From a virus, in the IMG/VR virus record IMGVR_UViG_3300046534_000589, positions 1-39,395 of that record: DNA of 39,395 nt; one strand, written 5' to 3'. Both the position numbers and the translations under genes were made by a program. The notes beneath the pieces are model-generated. The model searched no databases. It was not told the origin of the DNA and saw only the letters and a list, made by a program, of their open reading frames with translations. Position 1 is the stretch's first letter. Every line of letters begins with the position of its first letter. Below are positions 1 through 8,885 of this stretch, piece after piece.

Positions 1-3000
1 CTTGTACTTTAGCTCGCTGCTCATTACTCAATACATCGTTCATGAAACTATCTATAGTTTCTCTGCCTTCTGGAGTAAATAAACCGTTTTTACCTTTAAA
101 AGCTCTACGAGTTAAAAAATGAGATAATTCATGAGATGCAGCACTTACGGCGCCGTTTTTTAAAGCTTGATCTCTATTAACTAATATTACATTTTTATAA
201 GTTTTACCTTTTATTATCATGGTTTCTTTAAACACAGCATCTGATGTATTATTAAATCCATTTTCTGCAGCTATATCTATGTAATCTCCTTCTGGTAATT
301 CCCTAAAATCTACATCTAAACCTGGAGCTTCTTTAGCCACATAATCTATATCAGCTTGATATTCTCCAACCTCTATTTCTCTACCTTCACTTCCGAGCAT
401 CATCATCTCTTTACCTAGCTCGGTTATTCTTATATTATTCTCTTGTATTTGAGGCTTGTATATTACATCTAAACTAGGATTGTCTTGTATTTTTTGCAAC
501 ATCTCTAAGTTTTGTGTTTTTATTTTTCTAGCATCTAATATTTTTCCAAGAAATAAATCTTTTTTAGCTTGTATTTGCTTTGACTCTCCTTTAAATTGTT
601 TATTAGCCTCTATAATAGCCTCTGAATATTCACCAAACTCTTTTTGCATTAAAATAAAAGCATGAGTATTTCTTTCTATGCCCATTTTTTCAGCCATAAC
701 AAGGTTTAAAGCTTCAACTGGAGTTCTAAAGTTGTATCCATTGTTTCCATCAGATACTGGTGTATCAGAAAACTTACCTATTTCTTTTAAATCTTTTACG
801 CTCAGCTCTTGCCCTGATTGTATTTTTTTACTTATAATATCAATCTTAGCTTCAGTTGTTTTTTGATTATTAGTTTGTGCAGCTATACTTTTCTTAGCTT
901 GAACCACGTTGTTTTGTGTATTTAAAACGCTTGCTGCTAGTTTTAAAGCTTCAGTCTGTTTCTTAACTTCAGGAGAGTTCATTCGCGCTGAATTCATTTT
1001 ATCAACGCCAAGCTCTTTCATTTTATTATTTAAAGCTTCTGCTATTTCTCCTGGGCTACTAAACTCTTTTACACCTAAAGTTTTAGATGCTTCTACTGTT
1101 TTTTGAGTTCTACTATCTATTGCTAATATTCTATTTTTAACGTCAGTGACTACAGATCCTCTCATGCTTAATGCAGAAAAAGCAACAACATCACCTACTA
1201 ATTGATCTATATCTGTTAAATGCTTCATTGATTCTTTGAAGTCTAACTCATCTTGTTCAGTTTTGTTACTTGAGTACCAATTAATTCCTATATTAAGACC
1301 TTCAACACTTTTAGCTACACTAGTAGCTGAAACACCACCCAAGACCATTCTACCCGCAGCATTAGTAACAACACCAAGTCTTGTTCTAGCAAACTCTGAA
1401 AAATAAGGTAAGTATGTTAAAGCTGCTTTTTTAGTCATACCAGCTACAGCACTATTACCAACACCAAAAGACACCGCGTCTGTGTTTGATATTTTTTCTC
1501 CGTTCCAGAGAAATCCACCAACCTCATTAGCAACATTCATAGTTATAAGTTCTTTAGTAGCACCGCTAAGCACGTTGTAAGTTCTTTTAACAGCTTGTGA
1601 TTTACCTGAACCCATACTTTTAAAAAGCTTATCAATACTTGCTAAAGCAGGCTTCACACCATACATTTTGCCTCCTGCTTTAACTTTAACTCCTTTAGAT
1701 GCATATATAGCCATAAGCAATGGAGCTATTCCACTTAAAGCATCTGTAGATATTTCTGGTATACTTGAATTGTTAACACCTTTATCTAATATAGTCTGAT
1801 CAACTTGAAGGCCCGTGCTTCTAATAGCTTCTGCATAAACTGCTGCTGCTTCAGTAGGGCTACCGCCTACGTCTCCTAGTTCTCCAAAAGAGTCTGTTCT
1901 TAAATAATTTTCACCAGTAATACCTTTTTGAAGTCCAGCTAAACCTCTAGCAAGTAAAGGAGCTTCTTCTATTGTCATTAAGTTAGAATTAAGCTTAATA
2001 GCTCTATCTAAAGCAAGCAACTCAAAAAAAGCTTCATTGTGCTCTAAAGCTAGTGGATTTTTAGACATTATTTTAGTAATGTTTTTTCCTATAGATAAAA
2101 AATCTTTTTTTCTACCTGCATCAGAAACATCATCTAAGGCTCTATCTTTAGATCCAGTAAAATAATTTATTATATCATTAACAAAACCTTCATCTGTTTC
2201 TTTTATATCTTCATTATTTTTAGAAATATTCTCATCAATTGCTAGTAATTTAAAAAAAGCTTTTTTCCTAGCTTCTATTAAAACATCTACAGTAGGTGCT
2301 TTATCTTGAAGAGCATCAGTTTTTTCTTTAACTAAAGCAATATCTCCATCGCTTAAACCCATATCCCCTTCCTCTAATGGTGGTATAATGTTTTTTTCGT
2401 CTATAGAAACACCTATTAAATTACCATTTTCATCATAAGCCTTGTCTCCTGCATTAGCTTCTTTTCTTAATATTTTTTCTTTTAGTTTTTCAGATAATTC
2501 TCCTGTTTTTTTGTATTCATCAAATATTTTTCTTTCAGAAGTTGTAAACTGTCCTTTATCAAATCTTTTTGTAAATTTATCAATAGTTATTTGAGCGCCT
2601 TCAGATAATTCTCCTGTTTTATAATAAACATTTAGATCATTAGCTTTGGAATCTTTATTTTTAAAGTTATTTAAAATAGACAAATTTGCTTCAACAAAAG
2701 CATCTTCATCTACAGCTAAGCTATTACGTATTTTTGAAGCAGATCTATTATTTAACTCTTTACGTATAGGCGCAAGAATATTGTTAGGATCCACTTCTTT
2801 TGGATTACCAAATATATTTAAATCTTCAGTATCTACCATAACAAAACCACTACCTTGACTTTCAATCTTGCTCTTGAATCTACCAGGATAATACTTCTCT
2901 AACTCTTTAAATCCATCAGCATCTACAAGCTCAAATGGATCTTTTTTATCTTCATTATTTGGGTCTTGTTTTTCTTTGGTTTCTGCATCTTGTATTATCT

Positions 3001-3547
3001 TGTATATAGCTGGATTACTAGTTACATAGTCATCTAGATAAGCTTTGTTGTAATTATCTGAAGAACTAACTGTGTAATTTACGTTTGGATCTTTTATTAA
3101 ATCTTCTTGATCTATTTCAATATTAGCTTGAGTATTAGCCTTTACGTCTTCAGACAATAGTCCAGTTGGATTATTGTTTATAGGCGCTTTTTCTTCAGGA
3201 TTAGCTTGACTATATTTCCACTCTTTATATGCTATTTTCTCTTCACTGTATTCAGGTAAAGTAGAATAATAAAACTCTCCTTTATTAGGATTAAAAGGTT
3301 GTTTTTCATCTGGTGAATCCAAAAAACCACCTGCCAATGTTGATTCCGTAGCTGCTAACTGTTCTGTCGCCACAGGTGCAGCATTCTCTACAACGACTTT
3401 CTCCTTTTTTTCAACAACTTCTTCAGTTTTTAATTGTCCACCTACTGTAGATATATACTCTTCAACTTCCATTTCAGATGCCGCAGCAGCTTCTTGAATT
3501 TCAGATAATGAAATTTCTTCTCCGTCTATAATGTAAACTTCTTCCAT
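1..3547 (-). CDS. Giant internal-virion-like protein with HExxH zincin motif (3' end beyond window)
   Basis: An open frame starts at ATG 3547 and stays open to the window edge, giving at least 1182 residues; the C-terminus is missing. The N-terminus (MEEVYIIDGEEISLSEIQEA) is a short acidic segment that I recall from the front of very large marine-phage virion proteins. The middle is rich in Lys, Glu, Asn and Ala and mostly helical-looking. Near residue 1139 the sequence AASHELSHFLTRR gives a zincin HExxH (H1139, E1140, H1143); the third ligand would lie just downstream or outside the window. Its place after the tail genes and its size suggest an ejected internal virion protein or polyvalent protein with a peptidase domain, perhaps for crossing the cell envelope or processing virion proteins. 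The peptidase call rests on one motif. The start lies 2 bp downstream of the end of the 615-aa gene. Confidence 0.8.
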   Translation of the reverse strand, partial: MEEVYIIDGEEISLSEIQEAAAASEMEVEEYISTVGGQLKTEEVVEKKEKVVVENAAPVATEQLAATESTLAGGFLDSPDEKQPFNPNKGEFYYSTLPEYSEEKIAYKEWKYSQANPEEKAPINNNPTGLLSEDVKANTQANIEIDQEDLIKDPNVNYTVSSSDNYNKAYLDDYVTSNPAIYKIIQDAETKEKQDPNNEDKKDPFELVDADGFKELEKYYPGRFKSKIESQGSGFVMVDTEDLNIFGNPKEVDPNNILAPIRKELNNRSASKIRNSLAVDEDAFVEANLSILNNFKNKDSKANDLNVYYKTGELSEGAQITIDKFTKRFDKGQFTTSERKIFDEYKKTGELSEKLKEKILRKEANAGDKAYDENGNLIGVSIDEKNIIPPLEEGDMGLSDGDIALVKEKTDALQDKAPTVDVLIEARKKAFFKLLAIDENISKNNEDIKETDEGFVNDIINYFTGSKDRALDDVSDAGRKKDFLSIGKNITKIMSKNPLALEHNEAFFELLALDRAIKLNSNLMTIEEAPLLARGLAGLQKGITGENYLRTDSFGELGDVGGSPTEAAAVYAEAIRSTGLQVDQTILDKGVNNSSIPEISTDALSGIAPLLMAIYASKGVKVKAGGKMYGVKPALASIDKLFKSMGSGKSQAVKRTYNVLSGATKELITMNVANEVGGFLWNGEKISNTDAVSFGVGNSAVAGMTKKAALTYLPYFSEFARTRLGVVTNAAGRMVLGGVSATSVAKSVEGLNIGINWYSSNKTEQDELDFKESMKHLTDIDQLVGDVVAFSALSMRGSVVTDVKNRILAIDSRTQKTVEASKTLGVKEFSSPGEIAEALNNKMKELGVDKMNSARMNSPEVKKQTEALKLAASVLNTQNNVVQAKKSIAAQTNNQKTTEAKIDIISKKIQSGQELSVKDLKEIGKFSDTPVSDGNNGYNFRTPVEALNLVMAEKMGIERNTHAFILMQKEFGEYSEAIIEANKQFKGESKQIQAKKDLFLGKILDARKIKTQNLEMLQKIQDNPSLDVIYKPQIQENNIRITELGKEMMMLGSEGREIEVGEYQADIDYVAKEAPGLDVDFRELPEGDYIDIAAENGFNNTSDAVFKETMIIKGKTYKNVILVNRDQALKNGAVSAASHELSHFLTRRAFKGKNGLFTPEGRETIDSFMNDVLSNEQRAKVQ

Positions 3548-3549
3548 AA

Positions 3550-5397
3550 TTAAATTTTAGTAATAATCCATTTGCCTTTATTCTTTCCTGTGCCTGCAAC
3601 TACATTACCGGATCCTAACTTGAATCTAGCATTGGCCGCGGCTTCTTTAGTATCATAAGTTTTAACGTTCTCCACACCAATGTTTTTCAACATATACGAT
3701 TGCTCTGGAGGAGTAATACCAGCTCCAGTAGCTAACGTTGTAGTTATATCTGCATTACTCATACTACCAGTTTGATCTTTAGTTATATGCATTCCAAGAC
3801 GAGGTACGTAAGCTTGTTGTTGTATACCTTGTGCAGATGATCCTGCTTTTTTATTTGGAACAAGAGTTACCATATAAACACCTTGATCTTCTATATTACT
3901 AGGGACATCTGTGGTTGGATAATTTCTTTTAACCAATTCTATATAATCTTTTCCTGTCATATACTCTCTATTAGCAGGGAAATTTGTGCCTAAACCGTTT
4001 ATTTTATTATTATTTAAGTCTTTAGCAATTGCCGAAGCTTTACTTTGATGCAAAGCTGGATCATAAACACCAGCTGAGTTATTAACTGGCATTAAAGAAA
4101 TATCACTACTACGTGAAACTAATTTACTAAAAGTAGGTTTATTTGCATTCATCATTAATTTATCTTTCTCGGTGAGTTGACCTGTAACTTTACCAGTTGA
4201 ATCTTTTTCTCCAACAACATTTTTTTCTAATAATTCATTATCTTGAGGTGAAAGCAGTTCAGAATAATAATTAGCTAACCCAACTCTAGCTGTTTCATTT
4301 GCTTTGCTAGTTAAAAATTCTTTATCTTTTTCATCTACCACTCCGTCCTTGGTTAAGTCACCATATTTTTTTCCAAAATCTTCATTACTCATAGAATTTA
4401 TTTGCTTAATTTCTCTCCATGATATTTCACCTTCCACAATAGGATTACCATCGTTATCTCTTAAAAAACCACCTCTCCACAGTTGATCCCATTTTTTTTC
4501 AAATCCAGGAGAATTAATATCTACGTCTAATCTTTTTGAGTATTTTCCTAATAAATCATTTTTTACTTGAGTTGGGTCGTACTTTTTTTCTTTTGTTTCT
4601 ATCCATTTTTTACTTCCTTTATCCCAAATCTTGTTTGTCTCTACAGTAGGCTCAAACAACTCACTTAAACCAGGCATGCCTTTAGCACCGTTCCAATTAT
4701 TACCTAAACTTTTTTGAAGCAAGTCATCTTCACCAATACTAGTAAACCAATCATTGCCTTGAGCATTATTAGCAACATCAGCAGATAAATTTTCTGTATC
4801 GTTTCTTGTTATAATACCATTTTTATCTACATTAGTTGCATTTAAAATAACATTTCCACTTTCGTCTGTATCAAATTCAAAACTACTATATTGATCATTT
4901 TGAATATTTTGAGAAAAAGCGTATTTTTCGTTAGAACTACCTCTTGTAACTCTACCAAGATCAATATCTTGATCAACAGCGTCTTGATTAGCTCCTATAG
5001 CACTTCCTGACTCATTACTTAAAACAGCCCAAGAACCTATATCTTGTAATACTCTTCTGTCTCTAGCCACTTTCAATCTAAACTCATTTCTAAGTTCAGG
5101 AGTTCCTCCAGACCCAAAAGCTTTTTCATGAAATACTGCTTGTTCTGTAGCTAATTTTCCTACTAATTTAGAAGCGCCATCATTCCAAGCGGCTTTACCT
5201 GATTTAGTTTGTGCCTCGTAGTCTGTAAAAAAATCATTAGCAAATTGTTGGCCTTCTTTAACAAGTGCGGAACGTTGTTTGTTTTTTTCTTGTTGTTTTT
5301 TTGCTGTTAAATTTGTTATTTGAGCTATTTGTTGAGCTACTCTAGCATTGTGGGCGCTAGCATGTTCTGCTGCTTTGGTTATATAAGTTAATGCCAT
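3550..5397 (-). CDS. Internal virion / structural protein, 615 aa, with EF-hand-like loop
   Basis: I do not recognise a named family. The N-terminal 60 residues are Ala/Gln/Lys-rich and probably a long helix (MALTYITKAAEHASAHNARV). The rest is Asn/Asp/Lys-rich with few hydrophobic runs and no membrane segment or signal peptide. Residues 347-358 read DLTKDGVVDEKD, with acidic or oxygen side chains at loop positions 1, 3, 5, 9 and 12, Gly at 6 and Val at 8, so it fits a single calcium-binding EF-hand or dockerin-like loop. It sits between the S74-tailed protein and the giant HExxH protein, separated by 2 bp on each side, so the three probably form one translation group. In podovirus-like genomes this position usually holds internal core or ejection proteins; that role is inferred from context only. 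The leader before ATG is A/T-only (AAAAAATATAAAT). Confidence 0.75.
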   Translation of the reverse strand: MALTYITKAAEHASAHNARVAQQIAQITNLTAKKQQEKNKQRSALVKEGQQFANDFFTDYEAQTKSGKAAWNDGASKLVGKLATEQAVFHEKAFGSGGTPELRNEFRLKVARDRRVLQDIGSWAVLSNESGSAIGANQDAVDQDIDLGRVTRGSSNEKYAFSQNIQNDQYSSFEFDTDESGNVILNATNVDKNGIITRNDTENLSADVANNAQGNDWFTSIGEDDLLQKSLGNNWNGAKGMPGLSELFEPTVETNKIWDKGSKKWIETKEKKYDPTQVKNDLLGKYSKRLDVDINSPGFEKKWDQLWRGGFLRDNDGNPIVEGEISWREIKQINSMSNEDFGKKYGDLTKDGVVDEKDKEFLTSKANETARVGLANYYSELLSPQDNELLEKNVVGEKDSTGKVTGQLTEKDKLMMNANKPTFSKLVSRSSDISLMPVNNSAGVYDPALHQSKASAIAKDLNNNKINGLGTNFPANREYMTGKDYIELVKRNYPTTDVPSNIEDQGVYMVTLVPNKKAGSSAQGIQQQAYVPRLGMHITKDQTGSMSNADITTTLATGAGITPPEQSYMLKNIGVENVKTYDTKEAAANARFKLGSGNVVAGTGKNKGKWIITKI

Positions 5398-5399
5398 AT

Positions 5400-6287
5400 T
5401 TATATTTTTTCAAATTTAACATCAATACCTGAGTAATCAACTAAATCATATCCATATTTGTCTTTTAGTATTGAATCTTTAGATAATTTAGGATCGTTAG
5501 ACATAACGCCTTTATATTTACCATGTCCGTAGTTTTTGTTTATATATTCAAAAGTATATATTTTTAATCCACTTTTAGATTTTCCTACTTCTTTTATGTT
5601 TTCTTTTAATCTTATATCACTGCCAGCCAGTGCTGTTCCTACATTAGAAACTGTGCCAACCACAGCTTCCGTAGCAGCGTCTCCGTAAGCAACCTTTTGT
5701 TGTGTATAAAAATCTTCTTTTTCTTCTACTCTAGCTAAGTCAGCTGAGTCTCTAGCCTCTTGTCTATTATATGCATTACCCTCTTCTCCTATAGCTGATT
5801 TTTCTAAATTCATTCTTTGTTGGTTAGCTGCTGCTTCTCCAACCGCTTTTTGTTTAGCGTTTGAAGTTTCTTGCTGTTCAATAGTTGCTGCTATTCCTTT
5901 TTTACTCTGCATTGCTGCTCTAGCTAAAGCTGTTGCACCGCCAGCAGATGCCCCTGATGAAACCATAGCATCTAGTGTATTTGCTAAAGCCATATCGGTT
6001 TGTTCTGCTTGAAACTCAGCTGCCGCTGTAGATACCGCTAAATTAGCATACGGATTGTTAACTTGAGCTTTTAAAGCTCTAATGTCAGCTGCTTGATTTA
6101 AAACAGGTTGCCTATTAGCTCTCATTTGAGTGGCTTCAGCTTCTCTTTTGGCTGATTCTGCTGCTGCTTCTTTTTCTTTTTTCTTATTAGAAGCAAAAGA
6201 TATAGCTCCAGATATTAAAGCTGCACTACCTCCTATTATTGCTGCAACTCCAACAGTTGCTTCCATGTAAATTATTTCTAATATCAT
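5400..6287 (-). CDS. Ala-rich internal virion protein with a degenerate S74-like C-terminus
   Basis: The protein has 295 residues. A hydrophobic Gly/Ala/Ile segment (about residues 11-32, VGVAAIIGGSAALISGAISF) could insert in a membrane. A long Ala/Gln/Glu-rich coiled-coil-like body follows (about 35-210). From S223 it ends in SDIRLKENIKEVG, the signature that opens Peptidase S74 intramolecular chaperone domains, followed by KYKGVMSNDPK where the family normally has G-V-[IM]-A-Q-E. The domain is short and its AQE motif is replaced by SND, so self-cleavage may be lost. The ATG at 6287 overlaps the TGA of the cupin-like gene (ATGA); an in-frame ATG at 6266 is an alternative start. The arrangement resembles marine podovirus internal virion proteins that carry a short S74-like tail, but the function is inferred. 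Confidence 0.75.
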   Translation of the reverse strand: MILEIIYMEATVGVAAIIGGSAALISGAISFASNKKKEKEAAAESAKREAEATQMRANRQPVLNQAADIRALKAQVNNPYANLAVSTAAAEFQAEQTDMALANTLDAMVSSGASAGGATALARAAMQSKKGIAATIEQQETSNAKQKAVGEAAANQQRMNLEKSAIGEEGNAYNRQEARDSADLARVEEKEDFYTQQKVAYGDAATEAVVGTVSNVGTALAGSDIRLKENIKEVGKSKSGLKIYTFEYINKNYGHGKYKGVMSNDPKLSKDSILKDKYGYDLVDYSGIDVKFEKI

Positions 6288-6781
6288 ATTTTTAATTTTG
6301 GATGATTATAATCTTTACTAGTAACATCATTAATTACATCCTCTACTTTAGTTTTGTTAGTAGGATGCACAGTTACCCATACACATTCTTCATGTATATA
6401 TAAAATTCTTTGTGTTCCTGGCTTAGTCATGCCGTGGCAAGGTCCTTCAAGAAGTTCTAAACCCTTGTCTGATATTACAGTGCATCTACCTGACATAACA
6501 AAAAACGGATGCTCAACCAGGTGTATGGCACTTAGATATATCATATCTTTAGGCATGGTAATTTTTCTTATGTAAGTTCCATCACCAAAACTATGTTCAA
6601 GATTAGCTCCATTTACAGTGTCAAAAGGATCATCTTCTATATAAGATTTTCTAACAACTGAACCACTATAATCTCTTATTTGTTTTTGAAACTTAGATAT
6701 TCTATTTCTAAAATCAACAGTACTCATTTTCCCTGCTTCTTTAATAATAATATCTAAATTTTCATCTGCTTTATTATTCAT
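6284..6781 (-). CDS. Cupin-like phage protein
   Basis: This 165-aa protein has a helical N-terminus (residues 1-45) followed by a beta-rich core. The core carries an HPFFVMSGRCTVI segment and a KPGTQRILYIHEECVWVTVH segment. This Gly-bounded strand pattern with paired His matches the two conserved strands of a small single-domain cupin (double-stranded beta-helix). I recall similar cupin-like proteins among virion genes of marine podoviruses, where the role is unknown; metal binding by the His residues is possible but not shown. Its ATG follows a run of ATTAA pentamers that overlaps the stop of the 683-aa gene. Its TGA stop overlaps the next start (ATGA), implying coupled translation. Confidence 0.65.
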   Translation of the reverse strand: MNNKADENLDIIIKEAGKMSTVDFRNRISKFQKQIRDYSGSVVRKSYIEDDPFDTVNGANLEHSFGDGTYIRKITMPKDMIYLSAIHLVEHPFFVMSGRCTVISDKGLELLEGPCHGMTKPGTQRILYIHEECVWVTVHPTNKTKVEDVINDVTSKDYNHPKLKI

Positions 6782-6800
6782 TTATTTAATTTAATTTAAT
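6782..6800 (-). promoter_or_regulatory. ATTAA pentamer leader before the cupin-like gene
   Basis: Three ATTAA units plus ATAA precede ATG 6781 on the minus strand. The run overlaps the TAA stop of the 683-aa gene, so the leader is partly coding sequence. Confidence 0.55.
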
Positions 6801-8847
6801 ACCCAGAAGACATCATGTATTCACTGCTAGCCGCCCATAATTCTTTTGGTCCACCTTTTTGTGTTGTGTTATCTGTTTTAATTTTTACAGTTGCAAAATA
6901 ACCTTTTATACCAGTAATACTATCTCCAAATCTAACTTCACCAGGAGCCGCTAATGAATTAGATACCAGGTTAGCTACGTATTTATTTTCTTTTCTATCA
7001 AATCCGGCTCTAAAAGGAACTCCTCCTTGAATATATAATCCTTCATCATAACTGTGAATAGAATTAGTAACGTCTTGAGTGTTTATATAATTAGCGTTAG
7101 GTCCTAAATTAGGTTCTGTAAAACCAGACTTAAAAGATTCAACTTCCCAACCGTTACTACCTTCGTATTCTATATTTTTAAAAACTTTAACGCTTGAAGC
7201 TGAAGGATTAAAAACGAAAGTTACAGTTGAAGGGTTGTATGTTTCGTAATAAAAACCTCTATTATTAATTACAGTTTCATCATAGTGCTCATATAGCTCT
7301 GACTGAGTAAACGTATAAAAATTATTTTTTAAACTACTCATTAAGCTAGGTTTATAGCTAGCAAAACTAACCCATCCATTTATAGACTCATCAAAAGTTA
7401 GTGTCTTATAAGTGCTTTCTTTTTTGTTGTCTACATGTGAAGGCGTTAACTGCATAGACATAACATAATTTTTATTATGAATATCCCAACCACCTATTGC
7501 TCTTGGTTTTATTGGACTTGTAAATCTAAAAGTAGTTCCAGATGAATAGCTTCCAATAAATTCAGATAAATAAACCTCTGTAGTAGTAGCTCCAATAATA
7601 ACTTGACTTACAAAACCATCTAAATTTCCACTTGACCCGTTTGCTGCTGAAAAAGAAACATTCATACCTGTTGTTAGATTTGTTAATTCAAATCCATCTG
7701 CTGTTATGCTTGAGTTAGTTAAAGTTATAACAATATTAGTTGTTTCTACACTAGAAACACCTACCACTACGTAATTAGAGTTGTCATCAACTATCAAAGC
7801 TAGCTCATCTCTAAAATAATCTGTCATGCCATAAGCACTTATCTCAGTAAGGCCATCACCAGACAGTCTCATTATAGCGTTTCTATCTCTATCTGAAAAG
7901 TATTTTCTATATCCGTAAACAGCAAAACTCTCTGGGTTATTACTTATACCATACTCTCCTTTGTAAGGAACTATTTGGCCTAAAACTTTAGCTCCAGCTT
8001 GAGTCTGAGTACCACCCTCGGTTGTATATATTGTATCTTTATCTATTAAAGCTCTACTTATTTTATTTTCTTGAAATACTATTAAATTAGTGTCTTCAGA
8101 ATAAGTTTTTTGAATAGAACCATTTTGAGGATCTGCAGATCTAACTAAGTCTTCAGCAACTGAGAAAACGTTTGTATTGTTAATACCTGTTCTAGAATTA
8201 TAAAGTCCAGAATATATTAATGAATTAAATCTATTTTGCTGCTGAGGCTCAGGTTCGTTAACATAAGCTTTAACACCTTTATCCGTAGATGTATTATTGT
8301 AACCACCTCTGATCCTCGACTCTTCTACGTACCAACTATAATTATTAAAACCTCTATAGTCTAATGTACACTCTAAAACAGGTGTTGCTGCTGTTGTATT
8401 TGGTATTGTAAACTTTAAAATATCACCAGGTTCGTAATCCACGCCCGTGGTTGTACATTCAAGACCAACTACTTCTCCAAAAACAACTACATTATTAACA
8501 TCTTCTACTGAGGCTACAGTAATAGTAAACAACGCATCACTGCCATTAGTAACAGAAGCTGACAAAGGCGCTTGATCAACATATATATGATCTGCCGCAG
8601 GAATTAAGAGAGCATTTTTTTTACCTGAGCTTATGTTTCTTTCAAAACCATTTGGCCTTTGGTTTAATTCAATAGAGTTTGTTGTACCAGGATAGCCGAT
8701 ACCAGGTGATATAGCCATACCAGCAGGTGTTGTTAAATACCCATTTACACCATCAGGTATAACAGCCAACACGTCGTCCATGTTTGTATCTATTAATTTT
8801 TTTAGTAAATAAGTATTAAACCAATCTACTTCTATAACTGTAGCCAT
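6796..8847 (-). CDS. Tail tubular / virion structural protein, 683 aa
   Basis: A beta-rich, Asn/Thr/Ser-rich structural protein with no membrane segment. The early part has a GVDYEPGDILKF strand motif like that in three other structural proteins here. The centre has features I associate with marine podovirus tail proteins: an RIRGGYNN turn, an NRFNSLIYSGLYNSRTGINN segment, and an IVFQENKISRALIDKD segment followed by PYKGEYGISNNPESFAVYG. That pattern recalls beta-propeller-like tail tube B or stabilization proteins. It lies between the 1836-aa stabilization-like protein and the cupin-like gene. The family call is from memory of sequence style and position, not from a search. Confidence 0.7.
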   Translation of the reverse strand: MATVIEVDWFNTYLLKKLIDTNMDDVLAVIPDGVNGYLTTPAGMAISPGIGYPGTTNSIELNQRPNGFERNISSGKKNALLIPAADHIYVDQAPLSASVTNGSDALFTITVASVEDVNNVVVFGEVVGLECTTTGVDYEPGDILKFTIPNTTAATPVLECTLDYRGFNNYSWYVEESRIRGGYNNTSTDKGVKAYVNEPEPQQQNRFNSLIYSGLYNSRTGINNTNVFSVAEDLVRSADPQNGSIQKTYSEDTNLIVFQENKISRALIDKDTIYTTEGGTQTQAGAKVLGQIVPYKGEYGISNNPESFAVYGYRKYFSDRDRNAIMRLSGDGLTEISAYGMTDYFRDELALIVDDNSNYVVVGVSSVETTNIVITLTNSSITADGFELTNLTTGMNVSFSAANGSSGNLDGFVSQVIIGATTTEVYLSEFIGSYSSGTTFRFTSPIKPRAIGGWDIHNKNYVMSMQLTPSHVDNKKESTYKTLTFDESINGWVSFASYKPSLMSSLKNNFYTFTQSELYEHYDETVINNRGFYYETYNPSTVTFVFNPSASSVKVFKNIEYEGSNGWEVESFKSGFTEPNLGPNANYINTQDVTNSIHSYDEGLYIQGGVPFRAGFDRKENKYVANLVSNSLAAPGEVRFGDSITGIKGYFATVKIKTDNTTQKGGPKELWAASSEYMMSSGY

Positions 8848-8885
8848 ATTTATATTATTACTTGTTTATTTATTTTATTACTTAA

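Noticed and set aside
456-2858. Several plus-strand frames of 60-70 codons near the left end
   Set aside because: All are antisense to the giant HExxH protein, which is open through the whole stretch.
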